Below are positions 14,226 through 21,445 of a stretch of 23,017 nucleotides of DNA, in pieces. Both the position numbers and the translations under genes were made by a program. The stretch is taken from NCBI GenBank assembly GCA_905236255.1, contig CAJOPK010000128.1:1-23017 (forward strand), read 5' to 3'. Position 1 is the stretch's first letter; the number at the start of each line of letters is the position of its first letter. This DNA comes from an uncultured Selenomonadaceae bacterium (GTDB lineage: Bacteria; Bacillota; Negativicutes; Selenomonadales; Selenomonadaceae). A model generated the notes under the pieces. That model was not told the origin of the DNA and ran no database searches. It saw only the letters and a list, made by a program, of their open reading frames with translations.

Positions 14226-15254
14226 TTAAATTACAGGTTTAACGCTTGAACGAATTTTTAATTTTGTTCCGACGGCCAATCTTGTCGGGAATGCGGAAGT
14301 ATTTTCTTTTCGCCAAATCAAACGATTGACTGCCGCCGCGCCCAATTCGTCGCAAGGAACGCGCACCGATGTCAATTTCGGATCAATCACCGACGACATC
14401 GGAATATCGTCAAAGCCGACTATTGAAATATCTTCCGGAATTTTTATACCGAAATGTTCAAATGCTTTAATCGCGCCCAATGCAATCAAATCGTTGTCAG
14501 CCATAATCGCCGGCGGGAATTCAAGATTTTGCCCGATAAGTTCGCAAATATCATTGTAAGCCCCCGTAATCGAAGGCTCCAGCATATAAATTTTTTGTTC
14601 GTCAGGATTTATGTTGAATTGCTCCAAAAAATCTTTGTAAGCGAAAAATCTTTGATCGAAATTTCGGATTGAAAAAGAACTGCGGAAATAACCTATATTT
14701 TTATGACCGGATTCGTATAAATATTTCATGCCGCGCCAAATTCCGTCCTCGTTGTGAATTGTGACCGTGTCGAATTGTGAGCCGCGAATTTCACAATCCA
14801 AAACGACGGTCGGAATATTTATCGAATAAAAAGGCTTTAAATCTGTTTCGGTCATTTCCGTTCCCAAAATCAGAAGTCCGGAAATTGAAGAATTTTTTAA
14901 AATTTTAATTGTGTTTGAAATTTCGTTTTCGCCGTTGCAATAAAAGAGCATGATTGTAAAATTTTTTTCCCGACTTGCCTTTTCGACAGCCGAAATGAGT
15001 TCGGCGAAAAATTGCGAATCGGTTACGACTTTTCCCAATCTTTTGTAAACCAAAAAACCTATTGTTCCGAAATAACTTGTATTTTTTTCTTTATACTTTG
15101 CAAAATTTCCGGAGTAATTCAATTCCTTTGCAAGCGCAAAGATTTTTTCGACGGTTTCGGGATTTACTCCCGGCCGCCCGTTTAACGCCAATGAAACCGT
15201 TGCCTGTGACAAATTTAATTTTCTTGCTATATCTTTTAAAGTAACTCTCGGCAT
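14226..15254 (-). CDS. LacI-family transcriptional regulator
   Basis: Sugar-responsive DNA-binding protein of 342 residues, the usual length. The N-terminal helix-turn-helix (about 4-26, VTLKDIARKLNLSQATVSLALNG) is canonical. A periplasmic-binding-protein-like effector domain spans about 60-340, with typical PAIMADNDLIALGAIKAF and VGFDDIPMSS motifs. The hinge is unusual: the normal YxPNxxARxL element reads YSGNFAKYKE. ATG at 15252-15254 follows GAGGTG. It lies 153 bases upstream of the kinase in the same direction, so it most likely represses or controls the sugar operon. The effector is probably a pathway sugar or sugar phosphate. Confidence 0.93.
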   Translation of the reverse strand: MPRVTLKDIARKLNLSQATVSLALNGRPGVNPETVEKIFALAKELNYSGNFAKYKEKNTSYFGTIGFLVYKRLGKVVTDSQFFAELISAVEKASREKNFTIMLFYCNGENEISNTIKILKNSSISGLLILGTEMTETDLKPFYSINIPTVVLDCEIRGSQFDTVTIHNEDGIWRGMKYLYESGHKNIGYFRSSFSIRNFDQRFFAYKDFLEQFNINPDEQKIYMLEPSITGAYNDICELIGQNLEFPPAIMADNDLIALGAIKAFEHFGIKIPEDISIVGFDDIPMSSVIDPKLTSVRVPCDELGAAAVNRLIWRKENTSAFPTRLAVGTKLKIRSSVKPVI

Positions 15255-15271
15255 AAAAACACCTCATAAAT

Positions 15272-15300
15272 TTTGACGAAAAATTTTTAAATGTTATAAT
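15272..15300 (+). promoter_or_regulatory. Promoter of the GrpE-like gene
   Basis: -35 TTGACG (15273-15278), a 16-base spacer and -10 TATAAT (15295-15300) stand 29 bases before the plus-strand start codon. The spacer holds an A5T5 palindrome. The 74-base divergent gap also must hold the promoter of the LacI-type gene, for which I see no equally clear match. Confidence 0.75.
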
Positions 15301-15328
15301 AACCAAAAATTAAACGGAGGAAGAAAAG

Positions 15329-15928
15329 ATGGAGGGAAAATCAGAATTTTTGGCGACGGAAGCCGGTACCGTCGAAGAGAAGTCGGAAAAGCCGGACAAC
15401 ATTCTCGAACTTGTTGAAGAGATAAAGACTTTGCAGGAACAAAATTCGCGTCGGCTTGCGCAGGTACTTCGCGAAAACATAAATTTTCAGAATCAGGTAC
15501 GCAACGGAATGTACGAAGAACTTGAGGAGTTGAAGGAAGCCCGGCGCGGTGAACAGTTTACGCCGATCTTAAAATCCGTTGCCGCCGTTTGTGTGGAATA
15601 TCAATCTCTGGCAAGCGACGAAACAATTCCACGAAAGGCGCGAAAAAACCTTCAATTACTTTTTGACGAGCTTGAAGATATTTTATCAGAGTACGATGCG
15701 GAAATTTTTCGTTCTTCTCCGGGAGAAATTCGCCGCCCTCTTTTTACGAAAGTTATAAACACTTTTCCGACGGCAGACAAGACCCGGCACAATACCATAG
15801 CAAAAAGCCGCCGGGCGGGAGTTGTCCGCAACGGGCGACCTGTTTATCGTGAATATGTTGATGTGTATGTTTTCGATCCGAATTTGGAAAACAATTCTTC
15901 AAAATCCGAATTTGCGCGCAGTGAGTAA
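15329..15928 (+). CDS. Divergent GrpE-like protein
   Basis: The only plus-strand gene, 199 residues. The layout resembles GrpE, the nucleotide exchange factor of DnaK: an acidic N-terminus, a long coiled coil (about 24-72), a helical block (about 76-130), and a compact C-terminal stretch. In that stretch the helix-to-beta transition (LFDELEDILSEYDAEIF, then SSPGEIRRPLFTKV) and the end (RRAGVVRNGRPVYREYVDVYV) line up with the LL..Y..E.I...G...P..H.AV and GY..NGRVLRPA.V.V blocks of GrpE. Its tail after about 185 is polar. No dnaK or dnaJ gene is nearby, so it is probably a second, specialised family member. ATG at 15329 follows CGGAGG. Family assignment rests on pattern matching by eye. Confidence 0.65.
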   Translation: MEGKSEFLATEAGTVEEKSEKPDNILELVEEIKTLQEQNSRRLAQVLRENINFQNQVRNGMYEELEELKEARRGEQFTPILKSVAAVCVEYQSLASDETIPRKARKNLQLLFDELEDILSEYDAEIFRSSPGEIRRPLFTKVINTFPTADKTRHNTIAKSRRAGVVRNGRPVYREYVDVYVFDPNLENNSSKSEFARSE

Positions 15929-15934
15929 AAGATC

Positions 15935-15965
15935 GACAGATCGTCAGTGTCACCGGCCATCTGTC
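15935..15965. repeat. Inverted repeat between convergent GrpE-like gene and flgJ
   Basis: A 7-bp perfect inverted repeat (GACAGAT with ATCTGTC) with a 17-base loop in the 48-base gap between two convergent genes. It lacks a clear T tract on either strand, so termination here is unproven. The second arm overlaps a TGTCCGTCT word also found in the rbsC-rbsD gap. Confidence 0.35.
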
Positions 15966-15976
15966 CGTCTGACCAT

Positions 15977-16396
15977 CTAAACAAGCCTGTGCGGATTTGT
16001 TTCCGTCAGTTGCTTGTAAATGAAATCGGCAAGACCTATGCCGCCGCCTTCGGCCATTTTCTTTGTAAGTTCTTCATTGTGCATATCGCGATAAATTTCC
16101 ATAGCGTTGCCGTCACCGAAAAAGGTATCTTTCGGGACGGTTTTCCACATTTCGCCGTAAAGCATTTTGAGCATTATTGCCTCAAGTTGCACGCTCGCCT
16201 CTTTAATATCCTTGTTTCTCTGCGCGACTTCTTCCGGAGTCATTATCGCAGATTTTTTTGCGCCGTTAATTTTTGAAGTTGCCGCATCAAGCTCCGCCTG
16301 AAAAGTTGCCTGTTTCCCGATTTCCCGGGAACCGGTCGGAGCAGAGTTTGTTGAATTCATGCTCGGCAACAAAGTATTTCCGTCAACCTGAATCAT
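15977..16396 (-). CDS. flgJ: Flagellar rod-binding protein, FlgJ N-terminal type
   Basis: Predicted rod-assembly protein of 139 residues corresponding only to the rod-binding domain of FlgJ. The family core, with helices around EASVQLEAIMLKMLYGEMWK and the DTFFGDGNAMEIYRDM segment, is at about 65-115, and the GGGIGLADFIYKQL end is typical. The C-terminal glucosaminidase domain of enterobacterial FlgJ is absent, which is normal in several phyla where a separate hydrolase does that job. ATG at 16394-16396 has a GGAGG site 8 bases upstream; a longer in-frame version would overlap flgI and lacks such a site. It begins 14 bases after flgI. Confidence 0.85.
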   Translation of the reverse strand: MIQVDGNTLLPSMNSTNSAPTGSREIGKQATFQAELDAATSKINGAKKSAIMTPEEVAQRNKDIKEASVQLEAIMLKMLYGEMWKTVPKDTFFGDGNAMEIYRDMHNEELTKKMAEGGGIGLADFIYKQLTETNPHRLV

Positions 16397-16410
16397 TTTA
16401 AAATCCTCCG

Positions 16411-17523
16411 TCAAATAATTTCGAGTACGGCATGAATTGCACCGGCGGCCTTCATCGCCTGCAAAATTGAAATGCAATCGCGGGGAGTCGCTCCCACCGC
16501 ATTAAGCGCACCGATAATGTCATTTATGTTTGAAGTTGCCGGCATTACGATTGAACTTGAGCCGGATTCTTTTGCATCGACTTCGGTATTGTTTGTTACC
16601 ATCGTGCTGCCGTAAGAAAACGGATCGGGCTGTGAAACTTCCTGCGATCTTTGAACGCGAATCGACAAGCCGCCCTGAGTTATGGCACATTCGTCAACGG
16701 TGACATTTCCGCCCATAACGATTGTTCCGGTACGTTCGTTTACGACGACTTTTGCAATATTGTCCGGCATTACCGGCAATTCTTCAATGGAGGCGACAAA
16801 ACCGACAACATTTGCCCGATAATAAGCCGGAATATTTATGTCAATCCTGCCGGGATTGGCGGCGCGGGCGATTCCGCCGTAAGCGGCATTTATTGCATTT
16901 GTAATTCGGGTTGCCGTCGTAAAATCGACCTGCGACAAACTCAAAGAAATTTGCCCGTTTTTGCCGAGATCGTCCTCAAGCGTTTTTTCGACTATTGCCC
17001 CGTTCGGAGTAGTTCCGACCGTCGGGAAATTTTTCTGCGCTTTGTTACCGGATCCGTTGCCCGCAACGAAACCGCCGGTGGAAACCGGGCCCTGAGCAAC
17101 GGCATAAACTTCACCGTTTGCGGCGCGCAGGGGTGTCTGCAACAAAGTTCCGCCCTGAATACTGTCCGCATCCCCCATCGAACTTACCGTAACGTCAATG
17201 GTATCACCTTCCCGAACGAAAGGCGGCAAAGTTGCCGTAACCATGACCGCCGCGACATTATCGGAATCCATATCCGCCGCATTGACGGTAATTCCGAAAC
17301 TGCGCAAAAGTGAAACGGTTGACTGAATCATCTGCAAGGTATCGTCGGAATCGCCGGTACCGGGAAGTCCCACGACCAGCCCGTAACCCATGAGTTGGTT
17401 GTTCCGAACGCCCTGAACTTTTGCAATGTCTTTGATTCTCGTAACTGCCGAATCGGCAAAAGCCGTTCCGGTAAATGTGGAAAGGCAGACAACCAAAGTC
17501 ATTAAGGTAAAAAATTTTTTCAT
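16411..17523 (-). CDS. flgI: Flagellar P-ring protein
   Basis: Forms the ring around the flagellar rod in the peptidoglycan layer. The protein has 370 residues with a Sec signal peptide cleaved after TAFA (residue 23). Family blocks are RIKDIAKVQGVRNNQLMGYG, GLVVGLPGTGD, the internal GGTLLQTPLRAANGEVYAVAQG and the C-terminal LNAVGATPRDCISILQAMKAAGA. ATG at 17521-17523 has GGGAG about 9 bases upstream; an in-frame extension of 11 residues would break the signal peptide. FlgI implies an outer membrane and P/L rings, a key clue to a diderm Firmicute. The usual neighbour flgH (L ring) is not upstream; instead flgI follows the mre operon terminator. Confidence 0.95.
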   Translation of the reverse strand: MKKFFTLMTLVVCLSTFTGTAFADSAVTRIKDIAKVQGVRNNQLMGYGLVVGLPGTGDSDDTLQMIQSTVSLLRSFGITVNAADMDSDNVAAVMVTATLPPFVREGDTIDVTVSSMGDADSIQGGTLLQTPLRAANGEVYAVAQGPVSTGGFVAGNGSGNKAQKNFPTVGTTPNGAIVEKTLEDDLGKNGQISLSLSQVDFTTATRITNAINAAYGGIARAANPGRIDINIPAYYRANVVGFVASIEELPVMPDNIAKVVVNERTGTIVMGGNVTVDECAITQGGLSIRVQRSQEVSQPDPFSYGSTMVTNNTEVDAKESGSSSIVMPATSNINDIIGALNAVGATPRDCISILQAMKAAGAIHAVLEII

Positions 17524-17567
17524 AACATTTATCTCCCGGAAAAAGTAAACACACATATTTTAAAATT

Positions 17568-17595
17568 TTATCGAAAAATATTCCCGTCCTCTTTA
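17568..17595 (-). promoter_or_regulatory. Possible sigma-28 (FliA-type) promoter of flgI
   Basis: On the minus strand TAAA (17595-17592) and TTCGATAA (17575-17568) are 16 bases apart, against the flagellar consensus of TAAA, 15 bases, GCCGATAA. Position about 45 bases before the flgI start and gene function favour it, but the spacing and first bases of the -10 element are imperfect. Confidence 0.3.
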
Positions 17596-17663
17596 GAAAA
17601 CCGGCGAAAAACTTTTCAAGATTTTACATTCCTGCGGTACCCCGCGACGAATTGTTTTTTCTG

Positions 17664-17691
17664 TCAACGGCGCAATTTTCCTGCAAAAAAA
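17664..17691 (-). repeat. GCAGGA-type intergenic element, copy upstream of flgI
   Basis: On the minus strand a T7 run is followed by GCAGGAAAATTGCG, two variable bases and GTTGA. The same 28 bases, with two differences, occur at 22807-22834 upstream of hom. Both copies are in gene leaders and point in the same direction relative to the downstream gene. Confidence 0.7.
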
Positions 17692-17731
17692 ATAGTCCGG
17701 GCGTAAAAAAACCGGCAAACTGCAAAACCGT

Positions 17732-17766
17732 AAAAAAACTCCCCAAAAACTTTTGGAGAGTTTTTT
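17732..17766 (-). terminator. Intrinsic terminator of the mreBCD operon
   Basis: On the minus strand, ACTCTCCAAAA pairs with TTTTGGGGAGT across a very short loop, preceded by an A run and followed by seven T residues, directly after the mreD stop codon. Because A and T runs flank both sides it could also work weakly on the plus strand. Confidence 0.88.
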
Positions 17767-17767
17767 G

Positions 17768-18265
17768 CTATCTTTTACTTTCCCGCGCGTATTTGTCCAA
17801 AGTGTAAACCAATTTATGCACCGGCCATGAAAAAATTACTTGAAAAATCAAAAACGGCATCAGGATTTTATAAATCATTTGCACAAAATCCGGACGATAG
17901 CCGAGCAAAAAGACAAATGCAATCATTATGAGAAAGTGCAATGCTCCGGCAAAAATCGAACTTACCACCGGCAAAAAAAATTGCTCTTTAAATACGCGTG
18001 ACGAAAACATTCCGAAGAAAAATCCGGCAGTCATAAAGCTGAAGGTTGCACAGCCGAAAAAACTTCCGGTCGTCGAATCCTGTAAAATTCCCGTCACAAA
18101 TCCGAACAAAACTCCCCAAGAAGGTCCCCGCAAAAATGCCGCCGATACAGTAAACAACAACATAAAATTTACGCTTACGCCGTTAAAGTCAATCAAGGTC
18201 AAAAGCGAAGTCTGCGCGGCATAGAGTACGACAATTACCGCCGCCCAAATTCCGATGATTTTCAC
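17768..18265 (-). CDS. mreD: Rod-shape-determining membrane protein MreD
   Basis: Small integral membrane protein of 165 residues in the elongasome, linking MreB and MreC to cell-wall synthesis. It is hydrophobic throughout, with about five or six predicted membrane helices, and has the family segments LRGPSWGVLFGFVTGILQDS and the central FFG pattern. The start is GTG at 18263-18265, whose bases overlap the mreC stop by 4 (GTGA), with a GGGAGGTG site 7 bases upstream. An intrinsic terminator follows the stop. Sequence is weakly conserved in this family, so position after mreC is important support. Confidence 0.9.
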   Translation of the reverse strand: MKIIGIWAAVIVVLYAAQTSLLTLIDFNGVSVNFMLLFTVSAAFLRGPSWGVLFGFVTGILQDSTTGSFFGCATFSFMTAGFFFGMFSSRVFKEQFFLPVVSSIFAGALHFLIMIAFVFLLGYRPDFVQMIYKILMPFLIFQVIFSWPVHKLVYTLDKYARESKR

Positions 18266-19320
18266 CGGGCAGCACCTCCCGGAGCCGGCTGAGGTTGTTG
18301 AGGTTGCGGATTTTGTGCGGCCGCCTGTTGAAGTTGTTGCTGTTGTGCTTGCCGGACCTGTTGCTGTGCCTGTTGTTGAATCAATTTTGCCTGTTGAATT
18401 TCTTGCGCGGTCTTTGCCGGATCGGTTTCGGTGCCGGGAGTTTGCGGCGGCGGTTGAATCGGTTCCGGCGGAGCCTCCCGCGATGCAACGATTACCGCGA
18501 CATCTTCAAGTTTTTCAAAGTTTACGGAAGTTTCCATTATTCCGTATTTCAGCAAGCCGCCGGTTTCGTTTTGAATGTCTTTGATTTTCCCGACGACAAT
18601 GCCCTTCGGATAAACGCCGCCGAATCCGGAAGTAACAATGATATCCTCAACTTTTACGTCGGCATTTTTCGGAATGTTTGTAATGCGCGGTTGATTCGGA
18701 TTGTTTATATCACCTTCGACAATTCCGGCAACGCGTGACTCCGGTCTTTGCACCAATGCGCCGACCGACGAGCGCGGATCCAAAATCAGCTGAACTTTTG
18801 AAGTATTTATTCCGGCTTCCAAAACGTGACCGACAAGCCCCATTTCGGTAACTACAGCCATATTGTCGGCAACCCCGTCGGAAGTGCCGCGATTTATTAC
18901 GACGACGCTTGACCAGGTTGCGGATTCCCTTCCGATAACGCTTGCCGCCACCAAATCAAATTGAGTTGCGACCTGTTTATATCCCAGAAGGGCGCGCAGT
19001 CTTTGATTTTCCGACGCAAATTCCGATGCCGTCAAATTTTGAGCGCGCAATATTTCCACTTCTTCGCGCAAGGCTTTGTTTTGCGAGTGAATATACCGAA
19101 TTTCCGACAAAGTATCGGTCACAAAAGAAAGCTGATTTCCTATCCAAGCAAAAGCATTTTGAAAGGGCGACACTATAAGCAAAGCGGTCTTGTCCGTAAC
19201 GGGCGTTGCGAATCTTCCCCGCGCCGCAAAAAATACGCTGCAAAAAACAGCAACGAATACAAATATCAATGCCGCAATTTTTCTGCCGGAACGGTTTTCC
19301 CTGCGAACTCTTTCGCTCAT
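18262..19320 (-). CDS. mreC: Cell-shape protein MreC with glutamine-rich tail
   Basis: Bitopic membrane protein that scaffolds the elongation machinery on the outer face of the inner membrane. The 352 residues comprise a basic N-terminus, one membrane helix (about 14-33), a coiled coil (about 68-112) and the two-lobed beta domain (about 120-280, with VINRGTSDGV, MGLVGHV, LILDPRSSVGAL and TSGFGGVYPKGIVVG). An unusual low-complexity Pro/Gln-rich tail of about 70 residues (281-352) follows. The start ATG overlaps the mreB stop by 4 bases (ATGA). The tail has ordinary base composition for a Gln-rich repeat and is in frame to the stop overlapping mreD, so it is not a frameshift artefact. Confidence 0.93.
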   Translation of the reverse strand: MSERVRRENRSGRKIAALIFVFVAVFCSVFFAARGRFATPVTDKTALLIVSPFQNAFAWIGNQLSFVTDTLSEIRYIHSQNKALREEVEILRAQNLTASEFASENQRLRALLGYKQVATQFDLVAASVIGRESATWSSVVVINRGTSDGVADNMAVVTEMGLVGHVLEAGINTSKVQLILDPRSSVGALVQRPESRVAGIVEGDINNPNQPRITNIPKNADVKVEDIIVTSGFGGVYPKGIVVGKIKDIQNETGGLLKYGIMETSVNFEKLEDVAVIVASREAPPEPIQPPPQTPGTETDPAKTAQEIQQAKLIQQQAQQQVRQAQQQQLQQAAAQNPQPQQPQPAPGGAAR

Positions 19321-20354
19321 TGTTTCAACTTCTTGGAAGTCATTACGACACGTTTAAGCAAATTCAAATCTTCCAATGCCTTGCCCGTGCCTTCACCGAC
19401 GCAACTTAAAGCATCATCGGAAACCAAAACCGGCATGCCCGTTTCGTTTGAAATAAGTTTGTCGATATTCGTCAAAAGCGCGCCGCCGCCGGTCATCATG
19501 ATTCCGTGATCCATTACGTCCGCAGCAAGTTCCGGAGGTGTTTTCTCCAAAGTATTTTTGACCGCATCGACAATTTTTGAAATCGGCTCGGGCAGTGCCT
19601 CGCGAATTTCGCTTGACTTGACCGTCAAATTTTTCGGCAAGCCGCTGACCAGATCGCGTCCGCGAATCTCCATGGATTTATCCGATTCCGGAGTGACAAT
19701 CGCCGTGCCGATACTGATTTTGATTTCTTCCGCGGTTCTTTCGCCGATCATCAAATTATACATGCGTTTGATGTATTGAATTATCGACGAATCCATTTCA
19801 TCGCCGCCGATACGAATCGAACGACTTGTGACTATTCCGCCGAGTGAAATTACGGCAATTTCCGTCGTACCGCCGCCTATATCGACGACCATGCTGCCGG
19901 TTGCTTCTTCCACCGGCAAGCCGGCACCTATCGCCGCCGCCATCGGCTCTTCAATCAAATATGCTTCCCGTGCGCCGGCCTGTTGAGCCGCATCAATTAC
20001 CGCACGCTTTTCGACTTCCGTAACGCCGGAAGGAACGCCGACAACGACACGCGGGCGGGTAAAAGATTTGCTGTTCATTGCCTTGCGAATGAAATAGCGG
20101 AGCATCGCCTGAGTAACGTCAAAATCCGCAATAACGCCGTCTTTCATCGGACGAATTGCGATAATGTTTCCCGGCGTGCGTCCGATCATTCTTTTGGCTT
20201 CATCGCCGACAGCCAAAACATCGCTTGTATCACTTTTTATTGCAACAACGGAAGGTTCACGCAGAACGATACCGCGACCTTTGACATGGACAAGTGTATT
20301 CGCCGTGCCGAGATCGATACCCATATCACGGGAACCTCCGAAAAGACCAAACAT
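19317..20354 (-). CDS. mreB: Actin-like rod-shape protein MreB
   Basis: Bacterial actin homologue that forms membrane-bound filaments directing lateral wall synthesis. The protein has 345 residues, normal length. Nucleotide-binding motifs are DLGTANT (14-20), DIGGGTTE in the middle and TGGGALL near the C-terminus; RPMKDGVIADFD and LIEEPMAAAIGAGLPV are also diagnostic. MFGLFGGSRD at the start may provide the membrane-contact segment. The GGAGG site is about 12 bases from ATG 20352-20354, longer than usual. It is the first gene of mreBCD, with 161 bases to thrB that hold a terminator and a promoter. Confidence 0.97.
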   Translation of the reverse strand: MFGLFGGSRDMGIDLGTANTLVHVKGRGIVLREPSVVAIKSDTSDVLAVGDEAKRMIGRTPGNIIAIRPMKDGVIADFDVTQAMLRYFIRKAMNSKSFTRPRVVVGVPSGVTEVEKRAVIDAAQQAGAREAYLIEEPMAAAIGAGLPVEEATGSMVVDIGGGTTEIAVISLGGIVTSRSIRIGGDEMDSSIIQYIKRMYNLMIGERTAEEIKISIGTAIVTPESDKSMEIRGRDLVSGLPKNLTVKSSEIREALPEPISKIVDAVKNTLEKTPPELAADVMDHGIMMTGGGALLTNIDKLISNETGMPVLVSDDALSCVGEGTGKALEDLNLLKRVVMTSKKLKQ

Positions 20355-20375
20355 CTTCAGTCATATCCTCCTTCA

Positions 20376-20399
20376 AAGTCCGCCTTTCGGCAAAGACTT
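20376..20399 (-). promoter_or_regulatory. Hairpin in the mreB leader
   Basis: On the minus strand AAGTC...GCC and GGC...GACTT form a stem with a GAAA tetraloop and a small internal asymmetry, directly before the GGAGG of mreB. It would be part of the 5' untranslated leader if the promoter at 20436-20463 is used. Confidence 0.4.
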
Positions 20400-20401
20400 A
20401 C

Positions 20402-20432
20402 AAAAAAAATCACCGCCTTCTTTTAAGGCGGC
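20402..20432 (-). terminator. Intrinsic terminator after hom-thrB, overlapping the mreB leader
   Basis: CCGCCTT and AAGGCGG form a perfect 7-bp stem with a 5-base loop, followed on the minus strand by TGA and eight T residues. It is a standard terminator for the thrB transcript, but it also falls within or at the first bases of the transcript expected from the mreB promoter just upstream. Confidence 0.85.
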
Positions 20433-20435
20433 AAC

Positions 20436-20463
20436 ATTTTAACATAATTTTCATACTTTGCAA
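20436..20463 (-). promoter_or_regulatory. Candidate mreB promoter
   Basis: On the minus strand TTGCAA (20463-20458), a 16-base spacer and extended -10 TGTTAAAAT (hexamer 20441-20436). It would start transcription near 20429, at the base of the terminator hairpin. Confidence 0.55.
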
Positions 20464-20515
20464 CAAATTTTAAATTGCCCGTTCCGGCGGGGAGTTTTTC
20501 AGGTAATTTTTTATT

Positions 20516-21445
20516 TTAAGCCGTTTTTACTCCCGTTTTGTCAATGTCCAAAATCAAAGCTCTTGCGTTCACTTCATGTTTCCGGAAAGTTTCAACCATC
20601 GTCGAGGCAATTTGGTTTTCGAGATGATTTTTTTCAAGCGCAAAGGCAATAAGACAGGAACCCGCGCCGCTCAATGCAACTCCGGACGCTCCGGCATTTT
20701 TTGCCGCCGAAAAAACTTCCTCCATACCCGGAACAAGTTTAGCCCGGTAAGGCTGATGAATTGCGTCGTCGAAGGCGGTTTTCAAAAAATCTTCCCTGCC
20801 TTCCAAAAGTGCCGCAACCAACATTGCCGCCCGGCTTATATTGAAAATCGCATCCCGGCGGGAAACATTTTCCGGCAAGACCGCCCGTGCCTTTGATGTG
20901 GAAAGCTGAAAATCCGGAACCGCAACAACCAATTTCAGATTTATTTTCGGCATAAAGGAAAACGATTGAACTTTTCCTTTCTCCATCGTGCTGACCGTAA
21001 ACCCGCCCAAAATTGCCGGCGCAACATTGTCCGGGTGTCCTTCGATTTCGCAGGCAAATTCCAAAAGTTTGTTTTTGTCGAAAGGTCTTTTCAAAATTTC
21101 ATTTGCCGCAAAAAGTCCGGCAACTATCGCGGCGGAACTTGACCCCAATCCTCTGGAAACCGGAATACGATTTTTCATGCGGATTTTTGCACCTTTAAAT
21201 TCTTCCGAACGTCCCGCCCGTTTGATGACCGTTTCCGCAGACTTCCATATAAGATTTTCCCCGTCATGGGGAATGTCCTCCGCGCCTTCGCCTTCGACTT
21301 CGGCGGTGACTTCTTTCTTCTCAAGCAAAGTAAAATCAAGTTCGTTGCAAAGAGTTGTGGCAAGACCCAGACAGTCAAAACCCGGCCCGCAATTTGCGGA
21401 AGTCGCCGGGACAAGAATTTTTACCGAATTTTTTTCTTCACTCAT
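20516..21445 (-). CDS. thrB: Homoserine kinase
   Basis: GHMP-family kinase that phosphorylates homoserine on its side-chain hydroxyl, the step committing to threonine. The 309 residues contain the three GHMP motifs: PATSANCGPGFDCLG (13-27), the phosphate loop PVSRGLGSSSAA (95-106) and SGAGSCLIA near 257-265. EGHPDNVAPAILGG is also typical of ThrB. The start ATG overlaps the hom stop by 4 bases (ATGA), showing translational coupling. A terminator follows about 80 bases downstream. Threonine synthase is not in the window. Confidence 0.96.
   Translation of the reverse strand: MSEEKNSVKILVPATSANCGPGFDCLGLATTLCNELDFTLLEKKEVTAEVEGEGAEDIPHDGENLIWKSAETVIKRAGRSEEFKGAKIRMKNRIPVSRGLGSSSAAIVAGLFAANEILKRPFDKNKLLEFACEIEGHPDNVAPAILGGFTVSTMEKGKVQSFSFMPKINLKLVVAVPDFQLSTSKARAVLPENVSRRDAIFNISRAAMLVAALLEGREDFLKTAFDDAIHQPYRAKLVPGMEEVFSAAKNAGASGVALSGAGSCLIAFALEKNHLENQIASTMVETFRKHEVNARALILDIDKTGVKTA

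Noticed and set aside
18262..18480. Frameshift producing the odd C-terminus of MreC
   Set aside because: The frame ends in the 4-base overlap with mreD, the normal coupling seen also between mreB and mreC, so the tail is genuine.
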